Shown here in pieces: positions 1-11,814 of a stretch of DNA of 64,000 nt (the first letter of the stretch is position 1; every line of letters begins with the position of its first letter). The position numbers and the translations under genes were made by a program. Source of the DNA: Paulinella micropora. Lineage: Eukaryota > Cercozoa > Imbricatea > Euglyphida. The notes under the pieces were generated by a model. It ran no database searches. It saw nothing but the letters and a program-made list of their open reading frames with translations, and was not told the origin of the DNA. Where the stretch lies: positions 249,169-313,168 of the forward strand of contig BJOX01000343.1 in the NCBI GenBank assembly GCA_009731375.1. The letters run 5' to 3'.

Positions 1-2260
1 CCGACGCCTCCCATGTTACCGGTTGTCGGCTAATGACCCATTCGGTGAACTGTCCGGGTTCACGGGGCTTTGCATAGTGGATGATGGGCAAGAGGGACCG
101 GTTCCACGGGATACCCCGCTTCGCGGCTTCGTGTCTCACTATGGCCTGAACCATTAGGGGATGACTCCCACTTTTGATTTGGGCTTCCAACCCCCGTTCT
201 CCCATCTCGCACATTAAAGCCAGATGATCCCTTCGTGCTATGTCGGCTGCCCACCGGCGCAAGGCCTTTTCTCTCTCTTGCTTGGCTCGCTGGTACTGAT
301 GCTCAACGCAATAGTTGCTATCGATGAGAGTGGCTGCCTTAATCCTAAGGCTGTTGAAGGGAGACTCAAGGTCCTTCAACCGGGCTACGCACCGGCGCTT
401 TCCTTCCGCTACGCCATGGCATCGCCCCTCATTCATCTTATCTATGTCGGCATCATCCTCAAGCAAGATCTCAAGACTGTTCTCGTCCTCCGGTGGTATG
501 ATCGGCTCGGGAAGGTTGGCACCCCCGGGTTTAGCCATGAGGGCTTTGTCTTTCGACTTGCCGGTTAGGAACTTTACCATCTGAGCTAAGGCTACGCCCG
601 GCTCCTCATCCTCGGAGTCATCGCTATCACTCCCCCCTTTTGAGCCTTTTGCTGCCTCGCCCTTCTCCTTTCGGCTTTTGTCCGGGCACTTGCTCAACTT
701 GTGCTTGCCCCCGCACAACCGGCACTTCTTGCTGCACTTCCCGGCGATGTGCCCCTTTTCAAAGCAGTTAAAGCACTTTGGCCCCTTGCTCTTCTCGCTC
801 TTCTTGCTTTTCTCCCCCTTGGGGGTGTCTGCCGGTTTGGGAGGGGTCTTCTTGGCTTTAGTGGGGTCATGCTCAAACCTACATTTGTCGGCCCATCTAC
901 ACTCCCCCTGTTTGTCCCACAAGAAACACACCCCTCTCACCTTCCCTCCAACATGGAGGTAACGGCAGGAGGCCCCACGAGTGCATTTGCCTTCCTTGCT
1001 GAAGAGCCAGCACTCGTCCTTGAGTTTCCCTTTTCCGGCCTTACGAGCTGCCAAACCTTTCTCTGCGGAACTAGTCACTTTGGCCCGGTCAAACTTCTTG
1101 TCTAGCTCTAGGGCACGATCTTGCACGAACCTCCACCAGGAGGCAAAGTCCCACTTGAACTGCTTTCGGTTCAGTTCAGCCATTTCAACCCAGACTTACC
1201 AAGCTTTCTTCACCCGAGAGTCAGATTGCTTTGGGCCCACTAAAGCATCCTTCACTATTTGCTGCATTCGGTCATCGGTTGGGGCTAGGCCATAATCAGC
1301 CAACCAGTCTCTCCTAGCGTTCAAGTCTACACACTGACCGACGTACTGTTGGTTACTCGTAAAGAGGAAGTCATTCAGTTCCTTCAACTTGTCCTGAACA
1401 TCAGAGGGGTCGGCTTTCTTGTACCGGGCTAGCAGTCTGTCCCACATGGCCTTAGAGTTTTGGCCAAAGGTCAGCTTCTCCGGATCAGCTAAGTCACGCA
1501 CTAGGCTCTTCGCTTCACCCCCGAGCATGTCATAGATGATATTGAACATCCTCTCCTTTTGCTTGCTCATCTCCGCAAGTACACTAGCGTCATAGGCCAT
1601 CACCTGTCGTGTCAGTGCGACAGCACGATCAGCACCCCCTAGTGGGGTTTTGACCTTAGAGGGGTCCGTCTGTCCTCGGGAGGCTCCACTCTTGCTGTCG
1701 CCCTCTAAGTCTGAGCCCTTGCCAGTTGACAGCCTAGGTTTGTCAGTGCTAGCATACCCACTAGAGTAGAGGTCAGAGGGGTGCCGGTCTTCATCTTCCT
1801 CCTCCTCCTCCTTTCCCACTTCAGTCTCAGTGGTTGGTTCATCTTTCGGACTGCCAAAAACCGGTTTGTAGCGCTTGGCTAGGGTTTCCTTGTCTTCCTC
1901 TACCCCTAACGCCTCCTCAAGGTCTGGAGCTTCCGGTTTGGGGTTGGGCATAGGCCACAGTCGACTAGAACCCTTGGCTTTGTCCTCGAAGTATTCCTTT
2001 ACTACTTCTTCGTCCAAGTCAGTCCAATCATTCCACTCTGCTATCTCTTCCCAAGCTAGTATAAATGGGGGCACCTCTCTACCCTTAAGCTGTATCCCTA
2101 ATACATTTTCGCGATGTACATATTGTTTGTGGGCGTCAGCACCCTGCAGCACTTCCTTAGGGGCCTTAGCATTACAGCTTTGCACTACCTGCCTATGCAA
2201 TAGAATCCATGCCTCTTTGCAGGTGAACGTAATCTTATTGTCTGTCTTACTCGTAGTCAT
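1..2260 (-). pseudogene. Gag-like retroelement protein, copy R1 (5' part; nonsense codon)
   Basis: Nucleocapsid-type protein of a retroelement, starting at the ATG at 2258-2260. Reading runs 354 codons and meets TAA at 1196-1198, where copy R2 has CAA (Gln355). After it the same frame resumes with an ATG near 1183 and stays open to the window edge. That downstream part carries two CCCH fingers (C-X8-C-X5-C-X3-H) and two zinc knuckles, including an intact second knuckle (C-X2-C-X3-H-X4-C) that R2 has lost. R1 also lacks the two one-base changes that shift the frame in R2 (near 590 and 170). R1 is therefore damaged only by the stop, within the part visible. Other retroelement parts lie left of the window. 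Confidence 0.7.
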
Positions 2261-2861
2261 TTCTAACCATCGTCAGTCTCGAACAGACACACGCTCCACA
2301 CACACACTTGCACACAGCACACAGCTACGCTCTCTACTTGCCAAATAGAGATAGTGTCACGCTATGCTTACGCTGTTCTGATGGCACAGACACAGGCAAG
2401 CAACCACACACACACACCCACACAGAAAGAACACAACAGAGGTCACGAGCAGACTCACACACACATTACACAGAATAGTGTTTTGCTTGTCCACGCCACC
2501 CTTTACTCTCTCTCTTCAACCACGTGTGTTACCACTGACTCTAATGCTCAAACTACACTGAGGCTACCTCAGCTACCACCTATGATAGCTTTTTACCTAC
2601 TAGCAGCTCTATCTGCAAAGTCAGTTCTTCAACCTACCTAGGTTTGTAGTTGTTTTGGTACAACCACCTAAACACTCACCTTTCGCTCCTCCCCTCGTGT
2701 CCTACGCACGGTTCTTCAGAGCTCACTCCCTCACCACACCTCTCTCTCACTCCTCACACAGTCACTACAGCAATACAAGGAGTAGATGCAATGATGCAGT
2801 ACGAATGCAACAAGAACTTAGCAAGGTAAGCTGTTGTGTCCCGTGGGCCAGGGGTGCTCAA
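2261..2861. other. Upstream leader/LTR-like region of retroelement copy R1
   Basis: No gene seen. CA-rich stretches (2,280-2,480) and pyrimidine-rich DNA lie upstream of the Gag start. The region matches 18,978-19,578 and 33,911-34,511. It ends inside the first unit of the roughly 95-bp repeat seen complete in R2, just where the N run begins. LTR status is inferred from position; no clear TG...CA ends or primer-binding site could be fixed. Confidence 0.4.
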
Positions 2862-3528
2862 NNNNNNNNNNNNNNNNNNNNNNNNNNNNNNNNNNNNNNN
2901 NNNNNNNNNNNNNNNNNNNNNNNNNNNNNNNNNNNNNNNNNNNNNNNNNNNNNNNNNNNNNNNNNNNNNNNNNNNNNNNNNNNNNNNNNNNNNNNNNNNN
3001 NNNNNNNNNNNNNNNNNNNNNNNNNNNNNNNNNNNNNNNNNNNNNNNNNNNNNNNNNNNNNNNNNNNNNNNNNNNNNNNNNNNNNNNNNNNNNNNNNNNN
3101 NNNNNNNNNNNNNNNNNNNNNNNNNNNNNNNNNNNNNNNNNNNNNNNNNNNNNNNNNNNNNNNNNNNNNNNNNNNNNNNNNNNNNNNNNNNNNNNNNNNN
3201 NNNNNNNNNNNNNNNNNNNNNNNNNNNNNNNNNNNNNNNNNNNNNNNNNNNNNNNNNNNNNNNNNNNNNNNNNNNNNNNNNNNNNNNNNNNNNNNNNNNN
3301 NNNNNNNNNNNNNNNNNNNNNNNNNNNNNNNNNNNNNNNNNNNNNNNNNNNNNNNNNNNNNNNNNNNNNNNNNNNNNNNNNNNNNNNNNNNNNNNNNNNN
3401 NNNNNNNNNNNNNNNNNNNNNNNNNNNNNNNNNNNNNNNNNNNNNNNNNNNNNNNNNNNNNNNNNNNNNNNNNNNNNNNNNNNNNNNNNNNNNNNNNNNN
3501 NNNNNNNNNNNNNNNNNNNNNNNNNNNN
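2862..3528. other. Assembly gap (667 N)
   Basis: Run of N. By comparison with R2-V2 the missing DNA would be the rest of the 95-bp repeats and the GA-microsatellite flank (as 19,579-21,013). Confidence 0.95.
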
Positions 3529-4219
3529 TACGAAAAGCAGGTAGCTTCCTTGTTGGACTTCTTCTGCTGTCGTTGCGCCGCCTGCCACATCGGGTTGTAT
3601 TCCGCCAGCCTCACGAAAAGAGACACCACGCTCTTCCATTGCTTCTGCCATTCTTTCATGAGGTCGCACTCTAGCTCGGGGTTGCCAGTCACTTTTTTCC
3701 CGTTGATGACAGCCAGGAACGATTCCTTGCCGCGCTTCTTCCCTACATCGTCGTGCGCCCACTTGAGCTCAGTACATAGCTCCTCGATCATGGCTTCTTT
3801 GCCGCCTGACTCCACGTAGCGCGCAGCGAGTGCAGGCACCTCGATCCCGTTCTTGGCCTTGTAGCTTGCAGAGTACACGCCGCGTTCTTGACATCGAGCC
3901 ACTCGTAGTACTCGCCCGCCACCATGCGACAGATCAATTTCTTCGCCAGACCGATCGCGCACTTCCCCCATAGCCTCGTCCCCTCGCAGCCTCTACTCTC
4001 AGTGTAGTTGATCTTTGCGTTCCCGTGGCTCTTCTTGTACAAACCGATGATGTCGCTCACCTTTGTAGCCTCGTCCACTGGCAGGCGCGCCAGCGTGAGG
4101 ATGTGCTGCAGCCGTTCCACGTTCACGCGCTGTTGCAGAGAGAAAGCGATCTTCTTCTCCTCCTCCTCGCCGTCGTCCTCGTCCTTCCCCTTCTGAGTCT
4201 TTTGAGCTTTCTTGGGCAT
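3529..4219 (-). pseudogene. Lysine-rich virus-like protein, copy V1 (frameshifted, 3' end in gap)
   Basis: Same gene as 21,010-21,704, with one base different at 3,943 (Leu for Trp). Start taken at the ATG of the MPKKAQK sequence (4,217-4,219). The frame changes near 3,875-3,890, as in V2. The sequence begins exactly at the cassette edge, so the stop codon is not seen. Confidence 0.5.
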
Positions 4220-4281
4220 CGTCGGACAGTCTACACATAACACACAGTGCAAGAAAATTCTAAAACCGCTGACGGCAAAAA

Positions 4282-4299
4282 TTTCTCCGTGTTTTGCGG
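4282..4299 (-). promoter_or_regulatory. Candidate cassette promoter motif, second site
   Basis: Same 18-mer as at 9,014-9,031. Here it lies inside the 3' end of the fibre gene and upstream of the lysine-rich gene. Confidence 0.4.
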
Positions 4300-4790
4300 T
4301 GTCGCGAGCTGGCCACCAGAGTCGAGTGTCAGCAGCGACGTGCTACCAGGCAGGGCGGTTGGCAGCTTGAGTGCAGAGGAGCCAGAGGCTGGAGCGGAAA
4401 GGGTGCTGGTGCCGCCCGCCCCACTGAGTGACAGCGAGCTAGCAGCCCCTGTCGCTAGTTGACCGCCGGAATCGAGTGTCAGTAGCGACGTGCTGCCTGG
4501 CAGCGCCGTCGGCAGCTTGAGTGTAGAAGAGCCAGAGGCTGGAGCTGAAAGGGTGCTGGTGCCTCCCGCCCCACTGAGTGATAGCGAGCTAGCAGCGCCT
4601 GTTGCGAGCTGGCCACCGGAGTCGAGTGTCAATAAAGCAGTGCTACCAGGCAGGGCGGTCGGCAGCTTGAGTGCAGAGGAGCCTGAAGCTGGAGCGGAGA
4701 GCGTGCTGGTACCGCCCGCCCCGCAAAGCGACAGCGAGCTAGCAGCCCCTGTCGCGAGCTGGCCGCTAGAAGCAAACGTCACTAGCAAAG
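4300..4790 (-). repeat. 150-bp in-frame repeats of the fibre gene (V1)
   Basis: Units begin near 4,302, 4,452, 4,602 and 4,752, each starting with a GAGCTGGCC-like block on the plus strand. They encode a 50-residue module rich in Ser, Gly, Leu and Ala. A more diverged unit recurs near 5,620-5,770. Confidence 0.8.
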
Positions 4791-7700
4791 TGCTACCAGG
4801 CAAGGACACTGGCACCTTGAGCGCAGAGGCACTCAGCTGCCCCGCAGAGGTCAGCGACGTCAGCGAAGTGCTTGCGGGCAGCGCACTGGGCAGGCTCAGC
4901 GCAACCGTCCCCGTGCTCGCGATCGTGCTGGTACCAATCGTCAGTGGCGACGTGTGTGTGTGCCCGTCTACGTAGGCCTTGTTGGTGGCGTCCGTGCCGA
5001 CGAGCGGCGCCGCTATGTTCTTGATTGCAGGATACGCAGTGTAGTCGAAGCCAAAGTGAGTGATTGAAACATAGCGGGGCGCCCCTCCTCCTGTTGCTTT
5101 TATGGAGGCAACCGCGATGGCCACGTACCGGGCGATCCTGGCGGTGTCGGCCGGCGTAAAGGTGATGGAACTTCCGTCAATAAAGCTGGACGAGCCAGTG
5201 TGCCAAAGCGTCCAGGTACTGCCGTCTATCGACGTACCCACTTGCCATGTCTTCGGCGATCTAGCTATAGTAGCAGACAGGGGTTGCAGGCAGTACTGTT
5301 GCAGGACGACTCCAGTGCCAAAATCCAGTTGGAGCCACTTGCCGGGGTACGCTACACCCGAGAACGTTCTGCTGTTACCGGACAAGCAGGCACCGCTTAT
5401 AGTATCGTATGTATTAGTGGTGCTCGCCCAGGCGGTTGATCCTATGTTGAAGCCCTCGAAAGCAGCGCCGTTCCCTGACGTGGACGCGCTCGCGACCAGG
5501 CCGTTCCAGCTGTCGCTCGTCATGCAGTCGGGCATCTTTACGTACGAAGTGGCTACAAAGCTCAGAGCATGAGAGATGGCCTGGTCCCCGTGCAGCAGCG
5601 CGCCGTCGGGTCCCAGCGACACCAAGCTCGTGCTGCTTGGCAGGGCGGTTGGCAGCTTGAGTGCAGAAGTCCCGGACGCCGAAGCGGAAAGAGTGCTGGT
5701 GCCTCCCGCCCCACTGAGTGGCAGCGAGCTAGCAGCCCCTGTCGCTAGCTGGCCGCTGGAATCAAGTGTAAGTAGCAATGTGCTACCAGGCAGAGAGACT
5801 GGCACCTTGAGCGCAGATGCACTCAGTTGCCCCGTGGAGGTCAGCGACGTCAGCGAGGTGCTGGCAGGCAGCGAAAGCGGGAGTGTAAAATTAGAGGCGG
5901 TGAGTTCGCCGGTCGTGCTGTTCCACTGTGCAGCCTTCTCGTTAGTGGTAGAATCGACGCCCGACCTCAGTGGCTTGATATAAGCAGCATCAGTGTTAGC
6001 GGATACTAATTCGGCGCCCGTGGCGTTCAGCACGATCGAGCGGGATGTCGCTGCCTTTGCTCGGTAGCCTATTGCGACCGATTCCTGGCAGCAGCATCCA
6101 TGATAGCCGTACTGCCGATCCCAACCGACCGTACGCCGAGCGTACTAGCATAGGGGCCGACAGAGACTGATGAATTGCCTTGTGTGCCAGCCGAATCATA
6201 GGCACGGATCGCGACGGCTAAGTCTGCCTGGTTAAGGTATCCCGCCCGGAAGCCAGCAGCAAGTCCAAACTGGCCCTGTCCACTCGCGCCTGCTTCAGTG
6301 CCTATTGCGACAGTGAATGCTTGTTGTCCCTCGCCCGCTAAAGTCCCGATTGCTACACTGTCTCCTCCCTTGAAGCCAGTGGCACCGGTAGCGAACTGGC
6401 CCGTACTGTCGAGCGTGACGAACTGCTTGGTGCCTGCGCTGGGCAGAGCCGTAGGCAGCTTGAGCGCGACGGAGCCGGTGTTAGGCGCGGAAAGCGTGCT
6501 GTTGCCGCCAGCCCCTGTCAGCGTCAGCGTTGACGAGTTCACGAGGTTAGCTAGCGAGGTCCCGTGCGGGTTGTTGGTAGCGCCAATATGAGCGGTGAGT
6601 GACGCAGAGGTCGCGGCAGCTCCTACAATGTTACTTACAGAGGTCCCGTGCGGGTTGTTGGTAGCGCCCGTATGTGCAGTGAGCGACGCAGAGGTCGCGG
6701 CTGGCCCTCCGACAATGTTGTTCACAGAGGTCCCGTGCGGGTTGTTGGTAGCAGTCAAATGGCTGCTTAGGCCTGTCACGCCGTCTGGATCGACCGTCAC
6801 CAGCTGCACTGTCAAGGCGGGCAGAGGGTCTGGCAGCCTCGCGAGAGTGTCCGGGATCGTCGTGACTGTAAAGTCGGTGTCCATGAGCACGATTGCACCA
6901 TTGCCGATAGGACCCAAAGACGGCTGCTTGAGCGTCCTGTCCTTGACCGCAAAGATCGAGCCGTGGATCCATGGTCACGACACAGTCGTTTTGGGTAGGC
7001 ATGATCGACGGGAACTTCACCGCTCCTGCAACCTGATGGTCGACGTAAGCCTTGGGCGCCAGCTGAGAGGCCTTGGTAGGATAACTGGTGTTCTCGATGC
7101 AGCAGCTGGTAGTCGAAGGCCAGGCTCCGCATGTACCAAACCCCCGCCCCGTTGTTTTTAGTACAGATTACACGCAATATCTGGCGTAATCGGCTGCTGT
7201 CGCTGGCGTAAACGTGCGCAGGCTGTCGCCTACAAAGGTCTGGGCGGTCTGGCTGTCCCAAGTGAACCACCGGCTGCCGTCCGCGCTATAAGCGACTACC
7301 CAGTCCCTGGGCGCGGTGATGGCACCAGCGGACGTGACGTGGTAAGCAGTGACTTTGGCGTGCTTGCCCAGATCGAGCTGGAGCCACGCGCCTACCACCG
7401 TGAGATTATCGACCACTGTCTCGATCATGGCAGTGTAGTTGTTGCTGCTGTAGCTGTCGGGAGCGGTTGTGCCCCACAAGGTCCAGAAGTCGCTGTCAAA
7501 GACCAAGTAGGCTTGGGCTGAATTGCTAGAGGCCGAGGCCACAAATCCAGCGGAGCTGTTAGAAGTCATCCCGGCCGGCTGGTTAGTTTCGCTTCGGTGT
7601 CCAGAGTCAAGGTAATCAGGTCGGCTAGATCGACCAGGTGCGGATTCCCAGACGTTGTCAGCCTGTGAGCGGTGTTGAGGGCTACTGCCTCGTTCGCGGC

Positions 7701-7892
7701 CACGCCGCCTGTTGCCCATCTCACGCCCCCGTCGCCGTCCGAAACGAGGACATCACCCGCCTGTCCATCCACCGGCAGCACAAAGTCGTCAGCCGCACCA
7801 TCAAGGCGCCGCCGTTTGTACGACCTAGCCACTTCCATTTCGGTTGTTGCTGATTAAATAATATAACAAGAGGAGAGGTTTTTTTAATTAGT

Positions 7893-8111
7893 TTACAAAA
7901 TCTCGTCTAGAAAATTGTCAACGAAGCGCATGCGTTCTTCCCACGTGTCTTCACCAGGGATGTCACGAGCGGGGTTGATGCAGGCGCCATCGCCATAAGG
8001 ACGGCACACGAGCGAGGCCAAGTCCCGAGGGTCGCCTTTTTTGCAAGTCCCCGACCAATAAAGCTGCCCTTCGAAAAAGCAGGCGCCACAGATAGGACAA
8101 ACTGCTAGCAT
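7893..8111 (-). CDS. Small Cys-rich (zinc-ribbon-like) protein, copy V1
   Basis: Identical in plan to 25,378-25,596; start at the ATG of MLAVCPIC. See the V2 entry. Confidence 0.55.
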   Translation of the reverse strand: MLAVCPICGACFFEGQLYWSGTCKKGDPRDLASLVCRPYGDGACINPARDIPGEDTWEERMRFVDNFLDEIL

Positions 8112-8155
8112 TTCGATACTGCGTAATAATAAAGCCAAGAAGAAAAAAAGTCTTT

Positions 8156-8956
8156 TTAATTAGTCAAAACGCTTCGTCTCATCTCATCCACTAGCCGGAA
8201 AAATTGAGTAAGACGACTGCCGATCTCTCGCTCTGCTGTGTACCAGTACTTTTCTCTTGCGCGCAAACCAGCGTTCAAATACCTGAGCGCCACTTCACGG
8301 TCAAGCGCGTCGAAACCACCAGGAAGATTGGAGACGATGTCATATTCTCTTCGCCACGGATCACACCGTCCAATGCCGGCTACGACCATGAAGTCAGGCA
8401 GAGCCAAGCGACCACAGATGTCCCTTTGCTTATCTTTACATAGCTTAATCAATTGGCCCTCTTCGAAATGCTCGTGGTAGATCGAATTGACGTACTCTGT
8501 GACTATGACCACGAGTGCGGAGGGCATGCCAAATTCATCCGTCAGCAGGTGCAGGCCGGTGTGGTCCACTGCGACAGATTCAGCCATTCTGCGTACCAGC
8601 GGATGCTCGGTACGTTCAGTCATCACCAACTGGTCCAACACAGAACACGACAGGTCACCCCAAGTGTAACTACTTTTGTTGCCGTCGCCTATCATGTAAA
8701 TAGCCTGGACCGTTCTGTCAGATATGTCAACCAACTCCCTCGTCAGGTCTGATAACAGGTCACTCAGAGGGCGGGGCTTATACATTCTGGCATAGTTGAA
8801 ATTATCGTGGAAGCGCTCCAAAGCACGCATAGCATGTTCAGGCATCGGCTGGCGAGCGACGGTGCGAGTAAGCGGGGGCAACTCCAGGCGGCGTCGCTTG
8901 AGGGGCTGGGCGTCCGTACCAGCGGTCGTTCGTTTATTTCGCAGAGCGAGCATCAT
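8156..8956 (-). CDS. 266-aa unknown protein of the virus-like cassette, copy V1
   Basis: Same as 25,641-26,441. The first ATG of the open frame is at 8,954-8,956; the frame is open five codons further to a GTG. The 18-nt motif CCGCAAAACACGGAGAAA (minus strand, 9,014-9,031) lies 57 nt upstream. Confidence 0.6.
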   Translation of the reverse strand: MMLALRNKRTTAGTDAQPLKRRRLELPPLTRTVARQPMPEHAMRALERFHDNFNYARMYKPRPLSDLLSDLTRELVDISDRTVQAIYMIGDGNKSSYTWGDLSCSVLDQLVMTERTEHPLVRRMAESVAVDHTGLHLLTDEFGMPSALVVIVTEYVNSIYHEHFEEGQLIKLCKDKQRDICGRLALPDFMVVAGIGRCDPWRREYDIVSNLPGGFDALDREVALRYLNAGLRAREKYWYTAEREIGSRLTQFFRLVDEMRRSVLTN

Positions 8957-9013
8957 TTTGCGAGGTGGCACCTAAAGGCAAAAACCAAGGTGTAAAAAAA
9001 GACACGAAAAAAG

Positions 9014-9031
9014 TTTCTCCGTGTTTTGCGG
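9014..9031 (-). promoter_or_regulatory. Candidate cassette promoter motif (18 nt)
   Basis: CCGCAAAACACGGAGAAA on the minus strand, 57 nt before the ATG of the 266-aa gene. The identical 18-mer occurs at 4,282-4,299, 63 nt before the ATG of the lysine-rich gene. Further copies are at 26,504-26,521 and 21,767-21,784. Both are followed by a T-run. Promoter function is inference. Confidence 0.4.
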
Positions 9032-9816
9032 CGCGGTAAGTTCCCGGGAAAATGTCCCGATTTCGTGGCGGGGGCCAAAATGGCAAAGGGTTCGTTCCGG
9101 CTGCTACCCACTTGCCCTCGAACTAAACTCGAGGGTTGTGACCAAAAAACGACCGACGATTTTTCCTGGTCGGGCGGGACCAAGACTTCGACGGACCGAA
9201 AGTCTCTTGGCTATTGCCTTTTTGTCCTCGACTACTGCCTTTTTGTCCCCCTGCGGCCGCCGACGGGAAACCCCCCCCTTCCCCCACCCCACCCTAGCTT
9301 GAGACAGCTGCCACGGTTCAGGAAACCCCCCCACCCCCCCTCCCCCTCTTTTTCTTTTTTTTTATTTTGAAAAATTCAAAAAAAAGTGTCTCTGACGTCT
9401 CGAGGCCTGTAGTTTGAGACGGGCTGCCAAATTTGTCGCAGAACCCGTGATTGAGACCAAAAAACGACAAATTTATCCACAACTTTTTGGGGAGGGGTAA
9501 AAAAGTACCCACCCCCCGGAATCCTGGTGGGTGGGGGGTGTCTCTGTGTCTCAGGCCTTTTGCGGTAAATTTCCTTGTCCCCGTGAATTCCCACCATAAA
9601 TGTGGTTATGAGACGTGAAGTCGGGAAGTCGATCCACAACTTTTCGGGGAGGGGGGTAAAAAGTACCCACCCTCTGCAATGCTGGTGGGCAGGGGGTGTC
9701 TCGGTGTCTCAAGGCCGGCACCGGAAGAGAGAGTCGACTGATACACAGGATCGGGGCCCTGGAACCCTTTTAATGATTTTTTTTACTCACTATCCCCTTC
9801 CCGACAGAGTGTCGCA
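9032..9816. other. Gene-free spacer of the cassette with paired direct repeats
   Basis: No convincing gene. Two imperfect direct repeats of about 90 bp start near 9,470 and 9,628, sharing CCACAACTTTT, GGGGAGGGG, AAAAAGTACCCACCC and GGTGTCTC blocks. A 14-mer, GACCAAAAAACGAC, occurs near 9,139 and 9,457. G/C runs and short hairpins are frequent. It could be a regulatory or replication region. Confidence 0.4.
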
Positions 9817-9819
9817 TGA

Positions 9820-10149
9820 CTAGCGGACGTCCATCACCTCGAAGACCACGCCCAACCACCCGTAGGCAGCGGCAGTCTGGAGGGAGAGTACAGAGGCGTA
9901 GCGGCTGCCCCCGTCGAAAAAGTGGCCGGGCGAGCCGAACTGGACACCAAAGGCGTGCCCCCTACGAATAACGAGGGCCCTGCCGCTCGTGTGCGCCAAC
10001 AGCTGCGCCAGCGTGGCCCTGAAGACAGGACCTAGCGTGGCGGGCAACCCCTCTTTGGCTACGTACGCTCGCAACATGTCGACTGTCTTGATCTGTCGTT
10101 GGCGCGCCTTGGCTTCCTGCTTACGAGGCGAGCCCAGCAGGTTCAGCAA
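9820..10149 (-). CDS. Unknown protein (109-aa open frame), cassette copy V1 unit 1
   Basis: Same as 27,305-27,634; see there for the uncertain start. Confidence 0.4.
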   Translation of the reverse strand: MLNLLGSPRKQEAKARQRQIKTVDMLRAYVAKEGLPATLGPVFRATLAQLLAHTSGRALVIRRGHAFGVQFGSPGHFFDGGSRYASVLSLQTAAAYGWLGVVFEVMDVR

Positions 10150-10183
10150 AGCGAACCACAGGCACCCGAACCCCTGCCGGTGC

Positions 10184-10641
10184 CTAAAAACGCTGAGTGA
10201 GCGTCGTGAAGTCTGCCCCGGGACCTACCTCTACAGCAGCCACGTCCCCCACGGGAGCAAACTCCCTGGCCGGATCAGCTAGTACCTCGGCACGCACGGT
10301 CCGCTGCCAGCGCGCCGCCTCCTCTGGGCCGTCCTCGTCCTTCCACGCCAAGACGTCGGCCAAGCGGTTCAGTTCCCAGGAGCGCTCGCCATCCCATAAT
10401 ACCCAGACGCCCGGGCCCTTGGCCTTGCGGTCCCAGCCGGCGTCCCGCTCCTCTACCTCCGTAGCTGCTTGTAGCTTGATGTAGGTATAATAGGGCCCGA
10501 GGTCCGGCTGCGGCGGCTGCTGCTGCGGCTGAGGCGGCACGCTCGCGGCAGGAGTCTCACTCCCGCTGCTCGCTGCTGCTTCTGCTGCTGCGGCGGCTGC
10601 TGCGGCCGGCTCGGGGGCCAACTGCGGCTGCTGCGGCTGAA
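10184..10641 (-). CDS. C-terminal part of unknown Pro/Gln/Ala-rich protein, V1 unit 1
   Basis: Same as 27,669-28,126; the 5' end is cut by the 10-N gap. Confidence 0.45.
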
Positions 10642-10651
10642 NNNNNNNNNN

Positions 10652-10951
10652 ACCCCAAGTGTAACTACTTTTGTTGCCGTCGCCTATCATGTAAATAGCC
10701 TGGACCGTTCTGTCAGATATGTCAACCAACTCCCTCGTCAGGTCTGATAACAGGTCACTCAGAGGGCGGGGCTTATACATTCTGGCATAGTTGAAATTAT
10801 CGTGGAAGCGCTCCAAAGCACGCATAGCATGTTCAGGCATCGGCTGGCGAGCGACGGTGCGAGTAAGCGGGGGCAACTCCAGGCGGCGTCGCTTGAGGGG
10901 CTGGGCGTCCGTACCAGCGGTCGTTCGTTTATTTCGCAGAGCGAGCATCAT
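10652..10951 (-). pseudogene. 5' fragment of the 266-aa gene (duplicate)
   Basis: First 100 codons of the 266-aa gene, starting at the ATG at 10,949-10,951. It is cut at the duplication edge after the SSYTWG sequence. Probably a product of duplication or misjoining, not a gene. Confidence 0.6.
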
Positions 10952-11814
10952 TTTGCGAGGTGGCACCTAAAGGCAAAAACCAAGGTGTAAAAAAAGACAC
11001 GAAAAAAGTTTCTCCGTGTTTTGCGGCGCGGTAAGTTCCCGGGAAAATGTCCCGATTTCGTGGCGGGGGCCAAAATGGCAAAGGGTTCGTTCCGGCTGCT
11101 ACCCACTTGCCCTCGAACTAAACTCGAGGGTTGTGACCAAAAAACGACCGACGATTTTTCCTGGTCGGGCGGGACCAAGACTTCGACGGACCGAAAGTCT
11201 CTTGGCTATTGCCTTTTTGTCCTCGACTACTGCCTTTTTGTCCCCCTGCGGCCGCCGACGGGAAACCCCCCCCTTCCCCCACCCCACCCTAGCTTGAGAC
11301 AGCTGCCACGGTTCAGGAAACCCCCCCACCCCCCCTCCCCCTCTTTTTCTTTTTTTTTATTTTGAAAAATTCAAAAAAAAGTGTCTCTGACGTCTCGAGG
11401 CCTGTAGTTTGAGACGGGCTGCCAAATTTGTCGCAGAACCCGTGATTGAGACCAAAAAACGACAAATTTATCCACAACTTTTTGGGGAGGGGTAAAAAAG
11501 TACCCACCCCCCGGAATCCTGGTGGGTGGGGGGTGTCTCTGTGTCTCAGGCCTTTTGCGGTAAATTTCCTTGTCCCCGTGAATTCCCACCATAAATGTGG
11601 TTATGAGACGTGAAGTCGGGAAGTCGATCCACAACTTTTCGGGGAGGGGGGTAAAAAGTACCCACCCTCTGCAATGCTGGTGGGCAGGGGGTGTCTCGGT
11701 GTCTCAAGGCCGGCACCGGAAGAGAGAGTCGACTGATACACAGGATCGGGGCCCTGGAACCCTTTTAATGATTTTTTTTACTCACTATCCCCTTCCCGAC
11801 AGAGTGTCGCATGA

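Larger units (their letters stand above)
4231..7838 (-). pseudogene. Fibre-like virion protein, copy V1 (several frameshifts)
   Basis: Matches 21,716-25,323 with the same frame changes; see that entry for domains. The 3' third contains the 150-bp repeat at 4,300-4,790 (50-residue units). No difference from V2 was noticed, so the disruptions are older than the duplication or both copies come from one contig. Confidence 0.6.
8657..10641. repeat. 1,985-nt direct duplication, first unit
   Basis: Repeated at 10,652-12,636 with an offset of 1,995, separated by 10 N. It spans the 5' part of the 266-aa gene, the intergenic region and the two unknown genes. V2 has only one unit. Confidence 0.85.

Noticed and set aside
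224-568. Plus-strand frames opposite Gag and fibre genes
   Set aside because: Shadow frames of minus-strand coding sequence, repeated in each copy with no start context or domains.
2862-3528. Frames spanning N runs
   Set aside because: Open only because N is unreadable.
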